Notes: generated by a model not told the origin, from the sequence alone. 64,000 nucleotides of DNA from Pyrocephalus nanus (GCA_038380795.1 CM076261.1:36171866-36235865), one strand, 5' to 3'. Shown: positions 12,648-26,084, counted from the first letter of the stretch. Translations and numbers: made by a program.

Positions 12648-15600
12648 AAACAACTGAATACATATCTCTAAGCAGTATTTGAGTTTCACATATCTGTACT
12701 TTGACAAGTAATGGACAGGATTTTTCATAAAGATTGAAAATTCCTTGTTAATGAGTAATCAAGGAGAAAAGCTTTCATACAGTTATTCTGCAGTCCAGAT
12801 TGATATTGATAACTGGATACAGAAATTATAATGGTTGTTAAATAAAAAAAAATCTGCTTCAGCACTCCATGTCTCACTAGTAGATCATTAATAAGTGTCT
12901 GTATTCTAGAATCATTATGTGTATACATGCCATAGCAGCTCTTCTAAACTACTTTGTGTTTTAGAATAGGATATAGAACAGGATTCTATCCACTGCAGTA
13001 TCCTACGCTAGCTATGGAGTTGGCAATCTGATTCACAAACATGCTGTGTTCTTACAAATATTGCATTCTTTCAGTGACCCAAACTTACACTAAACTATAC
13101 TTTTTTTATTCTTGTTTTGTGCATTGCTTTTCATGCTCCTTTTCATTTTTCTCTGAGTTTTTTTCTGAAGCATCAAATCAAATGGTGTTATTTCTCACTG
13201 CTAATTCCTTTCATGTCATTACTCTCATCACTCCAGGTTGTTTCTGTTCCCTTTCTGTTTCCTTTTTCATGCCAGCATGATTGCCTTTGCACCAGCTTAA
13301 GGGGGAAAAAATAACTTCTAAGCTATTTTATCCACCCTCTTTCTCAATGGGTGTAAGATTAACCTCTATGTTAATAGCCTGTGTAAGATCCTCCCTCCAT
13401 CAAAGCTGTAGGGTGTGGTTATGTGAATTCCCACTTCTCCCCAAGGGAAAACAAGGAACTTTGATCAACACTTTTATATCAGCCTCTTAAGTTTAGACTG
13501 TAAGTAGACTAAGAGAAAACAATCAGGTTACAAAGCCTTGCAGTCAAAAGGCTTCTTATGTTTCTTCTGTTGAAAAAGCACTCTAACACCTTAAGATTTT
13601 GTGTTAGAATGAAAAACCTAGTTTTCAACTGATATTTCTGTTCTACCTGACATGAACTGGAGATGGCTGACATCTACTCTATGTGACATTTAAAGAAATT
13701 TCACCAGACTCGGTAGCCAGGTAATATATCCTTGAATGACTATAGCAACTACTTCTTGCAAGGCAGAGCTTGAATTTTATCTACAAACGCTTGCAAAACT
13801 AGTTTAGGATTTGGGAAGCAAATTGTACAAAAATGTTATATTGCATGTAGATGTTTTAGTCATTACAGAGCATTCAGTGGAGACAAATTATAAAACATTA
13901 AAAAGATATTCCTTAATTTATTCTTATCACAGAGAGATGTACAAATTAAAAAAGAAAAATCCAGGCAGGAATTCAATGTGCAGTATATATTTCATAATAG
14001 CCTCTCATCTGAAAGCCTCTTCCTCCAAAGGATTAAGTAAAAAGTTCAAGGCAGAACCTGTTCCTGGTTAAAAAAAAAAAAAAATATTTCAAACTCAGTT
14101 ATATATGATCAAAAAGAACTCTCTATATAAATATTTGTCTTTTTAGCATAATCACATAGTTTTATAAATATATTTTATGAACAAGGAAATTCTGCCTTTT
14201 TTTTTAATAAGCAGAACAAAGAATCAGTCCACCAAAATAAACCTAAAAAAAATGTACCTGCCCAAAAAAACAAAACAAAGCACAAACCAAAAAAGCAGAG
14301 AAAGCATCCTTAGTTATGACTGCAATCACATTGCCACATACTTATCACAATGGCACATACTTAATTACACTTTCTTTGCATGAACAAAAGGGAATTCAAG
14401 CACAGATGCAAGTACAGTTCATCTTTTAAGAATCTGCTTTTGATACTTATTTTATATTCAATGAAGGTATTATTTACATTTGAAAATTATGGCCTCAGAT
14501 GCACTGAGAATCACAGTAACGAAGGGATATTTTTAACATGACATCCACAAATATAGGCAAAGTGTGAATATTCATAATAGAAATCATCATATACAAATAT
14601 ACTTTCAGATATTGTTTTTTTTCTGTAGATGTAACATTTTCTAAGTAATGTTATTACAATGTTGTCATTATTAATAGCTTCTAAGCACAGGGGCTGATGT
14701 GATTGGATATGCCTCAAGATATAGCCCTTTAGGGCCTTATATTCCATTAATATTAGTACAGTCTGCTTGTTTTCAAGGGGATTGATCAGACCTTGTGACT
14801 GAAAAAAATGGTATATCATATTATTTAGAAGTTACAAACACATATTCAGCCACAGATCCTGCAGTTGTCCTGTGTCTGACAAAACCTGAATTTGTAAGAG
14901 TTCTCCTATGGAAGAAATAGTCTGATGTGTTAATGCAGCCAGATTGCAGCCTAAGAGACATCAATTAGCCAGGAAATTGTTAAGGAACTTATATCTCTTC
15001 CTAAATACACTTAGATGTGAACGACAAGTACTCAGCCCTGATGTGTACGATGCACCAAACCACTCAGAGATTTTAAGGATCAGACTTTAACTCAAAAGCC
15101 AAGTCTGGGGAAAGATATAGTTCACAACATATGGTGGACAAATGATATAGCCTAATCTATTTAATATAGCTACTTCTTTTGACCAGAGTTGCTATTCATA
15201 TTTAGAAATTTTATTACTAACTAGAAAGCTGTAAAACCAGAAAAATAATTTTTGAAATAGTGAAGGAAGTCTAGGAAAAAAACCCCAGGATTATTCTGTT
15301 TAAATGTGATTCATCCATGTGTTTTTATAATGACTTGAGGAACAAAAAAAATTCATTTAGTATATCAAAAGCAAGTATTTATACACAGTGTCTAAAAGAC
15401 TCAAATGAATGGGTCATGTCAAGGTTAAAGTTATAAGATCAAAGGAACATAGTGAACTTAAATTTTATAATGGACTCTTTTCTTTATAATCTAGTTTCTG
15501 ATAGACAGTAGTCTGCTCTTTGAAGTAGTATGACCTATTGGTATTTTAAATCCTTAAATATGTTATAAATGGTCTCCTATTTAACAGCTGATATTTACAG

Positions 15601-17029
15601 GACCTTTTCAGTAACCATAAAATGGATAGACTATAGTTTTCACCTGTGGTCTTTGGAAAGATCTAAAAAAACTTGGAAATCATACTCTAGCAAGTGATTC
15701 AATTAAAAGTGATATATTTAAATACCTTCGTATATGTAAAGAAAAACTGAGACACCCTTAAAAACCATTTCTACATGTTATAAAGTGTTTGATTACTATG
15801 GTTAAAAATAATTTCAGAAAACATAAAAATTGCATCCCCAAACTCATTCTTACTTAAAAGTAAAATATTTTAATTTCTTTATTTGAAGAGCTATTCCCAA
15901 CAACCATGTTGAAATTATAAAATTTCAGATGCATTTTGTTTCCTCCTTTTAAGAAATTCTCCTTCTCCTTCATATTTTCAATTTTTTGATTTGAAAAAAA
16001 GATCAAAAAATTATATCAACTGTCACAGAACACAGAAGTCCACCTGACTAACACTTTTATTTTTGCCGGCACCCCTCCTTCTCAAAATGCCCAGTTTACT
16101 GTGGCTGTTAAAGAACATGATAAAAAAAATCCAGGAATTGTGCTATCTTGCCCAAAATATCTTGTGCAAGAAAGATCTATTTTAGTCTCTGGAGATTTTT
16201 AGATAGGAGTAATTTTACATAACTTTCTGCTTAGCTTGTTGGAAACAGAATCATGAAGCTCCTGGCTAGTGCCCTTGAGTCTACAATCCAAATGGATACA
16301 GGACAATTTTAGTGAGCTAGCTCCTGACATAGGAAGACAAAAGAAATGGTTTTCTTTTCTGAGAGGTGTGAAGGAATGAGGAGGTGGAAGGTCTTTAAGG
16401 TCCACCCCTGACAATGTACTGGGATGGCTTCTGGAGCAAAAACATTCTTAGCGTGAGAGGTTGGTAGTCTATTCAGGTTTGACAAACAAACAAAACAGAT
16501 GCTGGCTAAATGGAGTAATTTTCAAAATCAGCTTGGCTTGTTGTGGCCAGGCATTGTCAATAGTTTAGACCTATAAAATTTTATCTGAGACTTCTATCGC
16601 TCAAAAAAACCCCAAAATGAGTTATTTTTATTGGCTGATATTGAAAGAGAACAGGGTGTGCAGGAACACAAAGAAGAAGGGAGTCAACTGGTCTTCAGGA
16701 ATATGGATGCAACAACAGATATTTGGTACTTTATAGTACCATAGTACTGCAGTGCACAGGACTATTTGCACAGTTTTTTTCAAAAGCCTCTGGTACAGTA
16801 ACAGCAGCATGTTGTCTGCCATAGTTTACACACTGGTCCAGATTTTCTTTTGCTCTAATTTACAGTCATTCACTACCTATATAAAGCACAGGCTAGGAAC
16901 AATCTTTTCTTTTAGAATGAATTGTTTTGCAAGATATGTCACCCTAGACAATAAAATTCTGAAATATTAAAAGAAAGCTAGTTGGAGCTGTTTTTATTAG
17001 TAAAATCTTCAAAGACATTGGAACATTTT
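12648..17029. other. AT-rich DNA, no gene recognised
   Basis: No family-level repeat or gene was recognised. It includes an A-run at about 14069-14083 and an A/C-rich patch at about 14229-14298. Reading frames (for example 13041-13490, 13811-14071 and 14511-14819 minus) are short and look like chance frames. I saw no splice-flanked exon pattern I would defend. Confidence 0.5.
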
Positions 17030-17150
17030 TATAGAAACATTTGAGTTAGAAAAGACCTTAAAATCCAGTTATAAACCTAGAACTGCCAAGTCTACCATTT
17101 AACCATGTCCCTAAGTACCACATCCCTTCAATCACCTTTGAGTACACTGT
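17030..17150 (-). mobile_element. CR1 3'-end scrap, minus strand
   Basis: About 120 bp matching the minus-strand 3' UTR of an older CR1: GAGTTAGAAAAGACCTTAAA, then ACTGCCAAGTCTACCATTTA and CATGTCCCTAAGTACCACAT. The ATTCT tail repeats are worn away. Similarity fades after about 17145. It is far more diverged than the copy at 10155-11096. Confidence 0.8.
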
Positions 17151-19260
17151 TGTTACAAATACATGAATATACACAGAAAATATAATTCAGAAATGTTTCC
17201 TGGTTTTTCATTGTTTACCACACCTGGATTTCTACTGGCACTTTAGAGAAAAAAAAAAATCTCCTTGATAGATAAAAAGGATCTGCTTGACTTTATGAAA
17301 TGCAAGTGTTTTAGTCAAATTTAAATGATTCAGTTTATATTTGTGTAAATGCAGAAGGTCATAATTGCTCTGATTTAGTTAGGAAACTACAGAGAATGCT
17401 AAAGCAATCAGCAAAGTAAGTATGAGTCACTATAGAAAGATATTAATGTGCATTATATTAAAGCTGTATTAGAAGAGTATTTGGTAGGATACTACAGCAT
17501 GACATCAGTAATTCTAAGACCTATTATTTTCTATATTTTTTGCATGTTTATTTATTCAGTCATTTTATCTCTCTTATATTTTTTTTTCATTTTCCCTACT
17601 GTGTCTATTTAGACATTAAACCAAACACTGATTTTTATCTAATTAGGTAATATGAATTACTTTAACGATAGTTATGAATAAGTGTTGAAAAATCCTATGC
17701 AAGAGCCATTGTAATATAAAAATGTCACTCAGAATGATCACTGAGAACACTAAATATTTAAAGTCTTCTTCTATGTCTCTGTAAAACTTTTCTACTTATT
17801 ATGCAAAAGAGATTTTATCATTCAGCTCACAGCTTCAATGTCAGCCTCTTTAGTCTGCCACTTACAGTGGCTGCAAAGGGGAAAAGGGCTTCTCCCAGTT
17901 ACACCACGGAATGCCTATGAAATATGTTCTTTCAGGTAAATGCAAGGCCACACGAGACCAAAAGTTTTTGTGGACAAAATCTCAAAAGAAAGATTAGGAA
18001 TGAGCCTAGAAAAGCTGCCAGTTTAACATACTTCCACTTGTTGCTTTATGAACAAATAACATGTGTTGATTCCTCAGAGGCATAAAGAAGCAACTTTCAG
18101 TAGAAGTTTGGCAGGCATCAATTTTTTTTCTGCAAAACTTAGCCTGATTTATTTCTGTTACAAAAATAATTGAGATGAATACAGTATGAGGTTTCATTAA
18201 GTTTATGCAGATAGAGGGCCCACTCAATTTTCCTCTTTATATAATGACCCCAACCCTCTGAAGTGTTACTCTAGGTCAGTTTGGTAAATTCATAAATTTG
18301 TTTTACAGTCTGCAAATAGCACAGAGAGGAGAAAATGCTGTTTTTTGGTGTATGTATGTGTGGTGAGGAAGGTAGGGCCTTTGAAATACTGATATTTCTG
18401 ATAGGATCAGTCCATCTTGAGCCATATCAGTGTCAGCGTTCCTCCCCCACAAAGGCAATGCAGCTCACTTGTGCAGATGTCAGATCTGCTTGAGTCCTGT
18501 AGGTGTATGTTTTTAAAGTGTATGTTAAATAAGCTGAATCAAATAGTTGGCAAAATTTCAGACATCTTTCAGGTAAATATTTCACATGAGAAAAATGGTT
18601 GTTTTCTTATAAATTAATGGTCTGTAAACACTCTGTGCTCCATTCTGATTTTGCAGCAATTTTATACTGAAATAGCTCCATTGATTATTTGTGATTTACA
18701 CTGGTATTACCCTACAAGGTCCTCTAATCTTTAGCTGAAATGGAGAAAAAATCTTTGATTAGTTTTGTTTGTGCTTGCTCATTCAAGTCTCTGTCTCTCC
18801 CCTCACCAACATGTATATGTACCAAAAATAAGGCCTAGCACAAAATCTGCAATTTTGTGTAATGGTACAGCCTTTGAAAGTTCATCTGAGAGTTTTATTT
18901 TTTGTGACAAAATATACTATGTACAAACAGAAAGCTTCCTTTCCTTTTCTACTCCCCAGTATTATTTTTTTAAATAGATATCCATTGTTGTTTTACTATC
19001 TCACAGTTTTATCTTAAAAACCACTAACAAGTTTTTCAGTTGTTTTAATCATTTTTCTGCAACCCAGATGTCATTTTGAAGATATGAGAGTAGTGTGCGT
19101 AGCAGTGGCGGGGAATCCCACAAAATAAATCCAGTGGGATTCATAATTTACACGGAGAAGTGGGCCAGAAAACAGAGAAGCCTTCTTCCTTCTCACAACT
19201 TACACACCACAGCCCTGGTCTCTTAAGTGTAAATACTGAATATTATGTACTCTATAAGTA
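17151..19260. other. AT-rich DNA, no gene recognised
   Basis: Nothing assignable was seen. Short frames at 18006-18227 (minus), 18417-18617 and 18765-18977 have no recognisable domains. Confidence 0.5.
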
Positions 19261-19288
19261 TGTGTGTGTGTGTGTGTGTGTGCGTGTG
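19261..19288. repeat. (TG)n microsatellite
   Basis: About 28 bp of TG dinucleotide repeat with one TGCG interruption near its end. Such tracts are often length-polymorphic. Confidence 0.95.
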
Positions 19289-20141
19289 AAATTTAAGGCT
19301 TCCCTCAATTTACCATTCTCTGGCCTCTCCCTGCAAATCACATACACTTCATTTTGTACATAGGGGCCTCCGTGTGATTCCTTTCCTCCTTCTAGTTCGC
19401 GTCTGTTTGTTACGTATAAATCTCACCATCAGATCATATAGTACCTCAATTTACATCTCTTTCTTCTTTCCTTCCAGAGCTTTAGCATTCCAGAGACTCA
19501 GCAAGTTGTCTTCTTTTCTCTTTTACCAGCCCTAGCCTAGGTTTTGTCCTATAAAAGAAAATAAATGTTTCACTGGCTACATTTCAAAGTAGCTGATACT
19601 ATTTAAGATATGAGTAGGTTTCTGCAAACAGATAAAGATCTATTTGACTCTCAGTGATAGCAATGTGTCTGCCATTGACTAGAGCTATGTTTTAAGCTAT
19701 AAATTAAAATGTGAAATCTGAACCATTTTTCTCTTTGGAAATTAATACAGTGTTTTTAAGTAATTTTTAACACTTTCAAAATTATTTTCAGTTATCAAAA
19801 TGAACTAGTTTTCTTGTTACAATTATAATGACTGATTATCACCCTCCCTTACCATAAGTCCATCCTACCTTGCAAGAAAATAAAATGTCTGTCTTTGTGG
19901 TTATCCACAAAAAGTATGCAAATTTCTCAGTGCTGACTCCCCTAGCCACAAAGTTTGGGTTTAAACAGTATACCATAAGATTTTATTTAAACAGATTATA
20001 AACTCAAAGCCCTAGCTAAATATGTTTTTTCTTTTTTAAATGGAGGTTTTTTTCCTTGGGGTCTTAATGGCTGAAATTCACTTCTTTTATACAAAATAAG
20101 AACTTAGAAAAAAAAATCTGTTGAAAAATAAACTGCTTGTT

Positions 20142-20164
20142 GTAACAAGTTGTTCACTTGTTAC
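20142..20164. repeat. Perfect 9-bp hairpin, 5-nt loop
   Basis: GTAACAAGT (20142-20150) and ACTTGTTAC (20156-20164) are exact reverse complements around TGTTC. Short inverted repeats of this size arise readily by chance in 64 kb of AT-rich DNA. Confidence 0.8.
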
Positions 20165-21931
20165 AGCTTTCTGTCTCAAATTCTAATGGTTATTTTAATT
20201 TGTTTCCTCTGGTTGAAACATGCAATACTTATAGCTCTATAAAGACTCATAAAGTATGTAACAGAAACTGACATACAAAGCCTTAGAGGCATTTGGTTAA
20301 TTTTAGAGTCAGCATAAATCTCTGGAAACTAAATGAAATCATAACAATAAGGATGCCCACAGAGAATGTATTCCAAGATGAGAAACACATTCCTCACTGC
20401 AGTTTAGGTGACCTTTTCAATGTTCCAGCATTACTGACAGGTGTCATAGCAATACCATGGCAGTATGGGGATGTAAATCACACCAGACAATGGATACTGA
20501 CATCTCCATGGTATTCCCATGCTCGTATTCATGCTGACCTAGATGGTCCATCTCAAACTCACTGTGTTGCCATTCATTCAGCTGTTTTCCCTCTCACAGC
20601 CATTGTTTAGAACTGGAGAAGGACCAAAATAATTTTCTTTCAGTAATGCTTACAGAACTATTTTGCAATCAAACCTTAATTCTGGTTTTTTGTTATCTTT
20701 CTCTGTGTTGCCCATGTTACTTCACAACAGAATAAAAGCTGTGGTGCTAGTGGACTTCCAACCATATTCCAAAAAAGAAAAAAAGATGTTTAATAAATAA
20801 AATTTTCAAAAATGCTAGATGACCCCAAAATTTTTGAATATTCCTTCATATTAATTCACTAATTAAATTTACATCCACTAAATTCTTGTTTTCCCCCTTT
20901 TGCTCTCTTTTCTTCGGGTGTGACATGTTTTGTATGTCTTTTAAGAAATTTGTCTCAAAATCTTTGGATATCTCTTCTCACTTAGTCACTAGGTTCTTAA
21001 ACTGTGACTTTAGGAAAACCCATATTATAAATATTGCTCGATTCCTTCCCCTTTCAGTATGCTTTTATAAAATAATATTGAAAGGTATATTTTCTTGTTT
21101 AAGTCTTTCAACAGACCACATTTATTCTTCCCCATATATTGATATTTTGTAGATGATGAACAAAATCCTCTAGATTTTGTGTTATTTTATCCTCAGAAAT
21201 TAAAAATGTTTATTACCCTTTATCAATACACTTTTCAACATTTGAGAAACCTAACAAATTTACCATGTGGATTCAATCTCTGGCACTTTTTGGTGATCAT
21301 TTTACCTAGCACTACAGTATGTTTCCAAGGACTGACTCACTTGGAACCATTCATTCTGGGGATGATTCCACAGTTTGAAAATTTTACATTTGTTGATTAT
21401 AACCTTTTCAAATTAAAAAATAATAATAAATCTCCTACACACATTATCAGAGATATTTTTGCTATTAACTACTTCTTGCTGCAATTATTTTGAGAATCTG
21501 AATCTAAAAAAAAAATCAGTTTCATTTTTAGTCTATGTTGTTTCATTTTTATTTTATGTTGGCATAGAATGTCTCAGAAATGGATAAGAGGATGGCTAGT
21601 GTCCTACTTTTAAACTGTAAGCTAACAACCAAGGAAGCAGAAAGTATTAAGAACACATGTAAATAAAACCAGAAGCAGACCCCAGTGCAAAGGAGGAAGG
21701 ACTTCCAGCACCAGCACGGAGCTGCTCAAGAATATCTCAGGACCTGAACAGACCACATAGCTCCCTGAAAGGATGATCACACCTCCAAGGAAAATAGGTA
21801 GAGATTAGAAAGGGTTTATGTGTACCAGGGTTTAAACTGTATTATTAATTATATATTTCCTTATTTATCTGGACTGTGTTAGTAGTGTTGTAACTGGACT
21901 AACAATACCTGCTCAGTGTATTTTGATTTTA

Positions 21932-21955
21932 AAGACTTTATCTGGATAAAGTCTT
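21932..21955. repeat. Perfect 11-bp near-palindrome, 2-nt centre
   Basis: AAGACTTTATC (21932-21942) and GATAAAGTCTT (21945-21955) are exact reverse complements separated only by TG. The pairing stops outside these limits. No mobile-element boundary or regulatory family was recognised here. Confidence 0.85.
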
Positions 21956-22404
21956 AGGTCTGTAGACATTGTGCATCCCCTTTAGCACATAATGAGATTT
22001 TGAGTGTAATACAAGTAACTCCCTCACAAAAATCTTTTTCACGGAATGTTACCTTAAAACTGGTTACATTTCCTTACCCCATGGCAGTTATAGAATGGCT
22101 ACTCTGAAACTTCTGATTTCCAGCCTACTTTCAGCCTTGTATGGCTTATAGTAAGATCATCTTATTCCAGTATTGATCTATCAGATTCTGAATGTCCAGG
22201 CAGACATCAAGAACTGTTGTTCTCCCAGAGTGCATAATCACTTTCTCAGATGCAAATTATTCAATTTTTTTCCTTAAACCACAGACCTATTTACTCAAAC
22301 TCTTTTCCTGTAACCTCTTGATCATTATTCTCTTGTATATTTATAAAAATTACTTTATTCTTTCTCCACCTCCAATCAGTTAGACTATAGAAGTGAAGGT
22401 TTAT

Positions 22405-22424
22405 CACACACACACACACACACA
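22405..22424. repeat. (CA)n microsatellite
   Basis: Ten CA units followed by a short GAGAG run. The minus-strand frame at 22291-22491 crosses it (Cys-Val repeats) and is not a gene. Confidence 0.95.
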
Positions 22425-24892
22425 GAGAGTAATTTGGACTTATTTTACTTCTTAAAATCCTACAAGCCTTTTTTATACATGTGGCTCCCACTGGAATTTT
22501 TTTCTCTTGAACCTGAATAAAGAGAATTGCACATATTTTAATTATACAATTGTGATTAAATTATAAATCTGCCTAAGAAATCATTGATGTCTTTACTGCA
22601 ATTGTAAATGGTTATTTTATTATACTCTTAGAAAGCACCTTCCATTTTTAATGGCAGTTATCTCATGTAACATTATCATTCTCATAGAAAAATTTAGGAA
22701 AACTATTACTATAACTCTGTCTGTCTTTAGTTCTGTATTTTTTCCTGCCAATTTTCCATTCATCATGTTGCTAATATTAACCTACTATTCATCAAATTCA
22801 CATTTTGAAAATTTACAAGGTGTACAGGAAGAAACCTCTCTACTGATTCTAATGAACAGAATATATTTTAACATTCCATTAAACTTAACAAGACCAAAAG
22901 GTATTTCCCTGATCTTGCTTTAGGGATTATCAGTAAAAGAAGACACAGTTCATAAAGGAAGCATGTTCTCAAATTTTATTGTATGGCCTGTCTCTGCTTT
23001 GAGAATAGTTTTGATTTCACAGCAATGAAATGGCTAATTCCTGTTTACACTGGAGCCTTTGACTTCTCCAAAGAAAAAAATTTGTGGAGAAAAATATCAC
23101 TGTTTATGACTTCTAATACACTGTAAGAAATAAATGGTGCAGCTTTACTCCCAGCTGGGATGCAATTACTCATCCTAGTAGTCCCATTGATCTCAAAGTG
23201 TGAGTTGTTTCTCTGTAATGGCAGTAAAAAAAAAATCCTATAAGTGGTGTTTAGTATCAACAAAAAGCTTCCAATTTAGACAGAAAATAGAATAAATACT
23301 GGTAAAATTAGTCAATGCTATTTTATCAACTGCTTAGAAAATATAAGAAAGATTAGCAAGTGACTTGGCTATTCCATGAGCAAAATATTGTAGGTGAAAG
23401 ACTAGATTTCTTATTCTTGCAGGTTTAAAAAACCTCAAAACATCATGGCACAGAAGTGCTCTTAAAAGGACTTTAAATTTGTAATACAGAAACCAAATTT
23501 GGAGGAAATGTTCTAAAAATAATATGCTAATAATAAATCAAGGCATAAGAACAGTATTATTACTTGAAATCAACGTTGACTCTTTATGAAGACCAACAAA
23601 TCAAGGTAATGGACTACAAAAAGTTTTATCTTACCACGTCTGGACTACGATGGGCTTCAGGTGTATTGTTTTCCTCACTAGTTCAGCCTGTATGAATTGC
23701 TTTAATTCACCTCAGCATAACTATCCAGAATGGGAAGTATTCCTGTTTCAAAATGTCATGGTGTTTTGTATGGTTGCTTAGATTGTAACAGAGAAATGAC
23801 ACTGAGATACTACAGTGATGGTTGTTGTTGTAATATCTCAAGCAATTATTTTCATTATTTCACTGATCTGTCAGTGATTCAGAGTAGATTTACACAGAGT
23901 AGTTGTGTGATATTTTTTTCGTCTGTTTATGTTTGCCCTCTATGGTAAATACCAGCACTTCCAGCCTTATACACTTTCATCTCATATTGTCTTCCTCTAT
24001 GTGTAATGCAAAAGATTAAATGCCTACACACCATTTATACCTGTGAGCATGACCACATAACCTTTTTTTTTTTTTAGCTGAGACAGTTTTATTCCATGAG
24101 AAAAAATTTTGGAAATGTTTCACTTTAATTAATTCTGCTTTTTTATTATTTAGAAAAATAAAATGTACCTGCAGAATATTTGCCTTATCTGAGATGTACT
24201 CACCTGTGTGACATGATAAAAGTATGTAGTTACATGTGTGACATGATAAAAGTTTTTTGACTCTCTTTTTTTGCCAAGCTCCCTTTTATTGTTCCAGTTA
24301 TAGCACACTTAGCCACAGCCATATTCCTCCTGAAGTGCCTCAGAGTATCATTAGATAGGAAAGAGCATGTGAATTCTACCCACTTAAAATGTGGCAGCTC
24401 ATGTCTCACACACCATGAGTTAGAATATGGACTTGGATAGGCAGGAGAGAAAAGTCATCACAGTATAAAAACAATCTTTGCCTTGCCTTGTAACCTTAAA
24501 AGCACAACATATATTTTAGCCATATCCTCTGTAAGAAAAGTTTACTTTCTCTATTTCTCTTTCTGTCACAGTCCTCCCACTTCTCCCTTAGAAAAGAACA
24601 TTGTTGCCTCCTGTGAGCTACCTGAAATAAAACCTCTCCACATTTAGCAGTAGCTGGGTTCTTCACAGTATGCCTACCTATCCTGTCATAAACAGATTTT
24701 ACTCTCCCACTGTGTTTCCACAGCAGTACCTTGCTTTAACTATGACTATTCGGTAAGATGGCTTTTTTCTTTTTTCCTTGTAACAAATAATGGTGATGAT
24801 TTAACAATTGCACCTAAGGATATTTTTTTTTAAGTTTGGGAAGAGGGTTTTTTGTTTTTCACTTTAGAGTTGTTGTTTCATTTTGGTATAAT
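22425..24892. other. AT-rich DNA, no gene recognised
   Basis: Nothing assignable was seen apart from a small direct duplication at 24205-24253 and a T-run near 24063-24076. Confidence 0.5.
24205..24253. repeat. 19-bp direct repeat, 30-bp period
   Basis: TGTGTGACATGATAAAAGT occurs identically at 24205-24223 and 24235-24253, with 11 bp between the copies. This is a simple two-copy tandem duplication. Confidence 0.9.
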
Positions 24893-25055
24893 TCACAGAA
24901 TCACATAATGATTAAGGTTGGAAGGGACCACTGGTTCAACACATCTAGTTCAAGCTGCCTGGTAAAGTAGTGTTCCTTAAAGCACATTACTCAGAATTGT
25001 GTCCAGATGTCTTTTGAATATCTCTGTTGAAGGAGACTGCTACATTAAGGATATA
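24893..25055 (-). mobile_element. CR1 3'-end fragment, minus strand
   Basis: Begins with the CR1 tail in minus orientation (CACAGAATCACATAATGATT), followed by GGTTGGAAGGGACCACTGG and diverged 3' UTR sequence through TCTTTTGAATATCTC. Similarity ends about 25040-25055, where the following LTR-like region starts. This copy and the one at 26085-26328 overlap in CR1 coordinates, so they are probably separate insertions, not two halves of one. Confidence 0.85.
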
Positions 25056-25079
25056 TGAATTTAGCAGGAAATAAACCCC

Positions 25080-25391
25080 TGTGTTTTTCAGCTGGTCCCC
25101 AGGGATCAGAGAGGCTGGGTGTGGCTGGATTTAATTTCTGATTATAGCAAATCACCAGTGTATGTCTGGTCATGTTCAGAAGACCTTGCATGAGCACAAA
25201 TACACAAATAATATAATTTATCAATCAGATCTGATCACATTCAGTAAGGACTTGCACAATCCAGATTTATGATTAGTATGGTTTATTGAAGCAACAGGAA
25301 AGCAGTTTCAAGATTGCCAGTAAGAAATGCGTTAACTAAAGTGTGTTATATGTGTTGCAACAGCAAGCATAGTAAGACATATCTAATAGTG

Positions 25392-25424
<33 letters not shown>

Positions 25425-26075
25425 TAGACGTAGATATAGACATAGACAAATATTTCCAGGTGTTGTCCAACATAGTTGGAGGCATAATGCTGACTTAAAG
25501 GCTTCAGAGAAGCCTTTGGGAGAAGAGGAGAAACACAGTCTCTCAACCAAGCAGACAGAGGTGTTTTCCCCCTCCAGCCCTTTCTGCTTCAAAACCCCCC
25601 TTTTATATATTAATTTTGGCCCATTCTGATAGAATGGAACAATTGAATGTTCTAGGTGAGGTTTGGTGACATTGGTCATACATGTATTACATTTCCCATG
25701 TTCTCCTTCATTTGCATCCTGAGGGGTGTATAAGTTATTCTGGTAATTAACGAGTGTCTTGGTTACTTTTGGTCTGAATTTATAGTTGACAAAAGGGTTA
25801 GAGTAAACACTTTGATCCTCCTTCATGCACAGAGGTGACAGTAAAGGCTGTCTGACCTTTATCAGAGTCTTTCTCTGCTTCCTTAACTCCTTAATGAACC
25901 AGATTTATAACCAGATTTATGCACAGTAAAGGGAGTGTGGCTATTGCTGGTACAGAGTCTTGGGTGCTCTTCTGTGCCTCACTGAGACAACATTGGGCCG
26001 TGAAGCCTCTGCTTCACCCCAGACACCCTTCAGTGTCAGCCCTTGGTTGAGCCAAGTGTAAGATCAGTGAGGTGC
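25080..26075 (-). mobile_element. Probable ERV LTR, minus strand, about 1 kb
   Basis: Read on the minus strand, the region has a strong TATA box (TATATAAAAGG, about 25598-25608). A polyadenylation signal AATAAACC lies near 25278-25286, about 315 bp further along, which would imply a long R region. It lies between two CR1 fragments of different age. The ends are not fixed: plausible TG/CA limits are near 25081 and 26072, but no target-site duplication was found. A (GATA)n tract has expanded inside it. The 147-residue minus frame at 25383-25826 is a chance frame through LTR sequence and shows no retroviral domain. The call rests on promoter/poly(A) order and family resemblance from memory. Confidence 0.55.
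25393..25447. repeat. (GATA)n microsatellite
   Basis: Pure GATA units from 25393 to about 25424, then a degenerate GATATA/GACATA tail. It explains the Tyr/Leu/Ser/Ile repeats in the frames crossing it on the minus strand. Confidence 0.95.
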
Positions 26076-26084
26076 TCAGCTCAT

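Larger units (their letters stand above)
19289..22404. other. AT-rich DNA, no gene recognised
   Basis: No gene or repeat family was recognised. A 105-residue frame at 20293-20610 is the longest here outside repeats, but it has no domain I recognise. The stretch 21655-21790 is visibly richer in G and C than its surroundings and is unassigned. Small hairpins lie at 20142-20164 and 21932-21955. Confidence 0.45.

Noticed and set aside
25393..25447. Regular short repeats resembling an array
   Set aside because: It is a GATA microsatellite, not a CRISPR array; there are no unique spacers and the DNA is from a bird.
25383..25826. 147-codon minus-strand frame
   Set aside because: It runs through a probable LTR and a GATA microsatellite and shows no retroviral or cellular domain.
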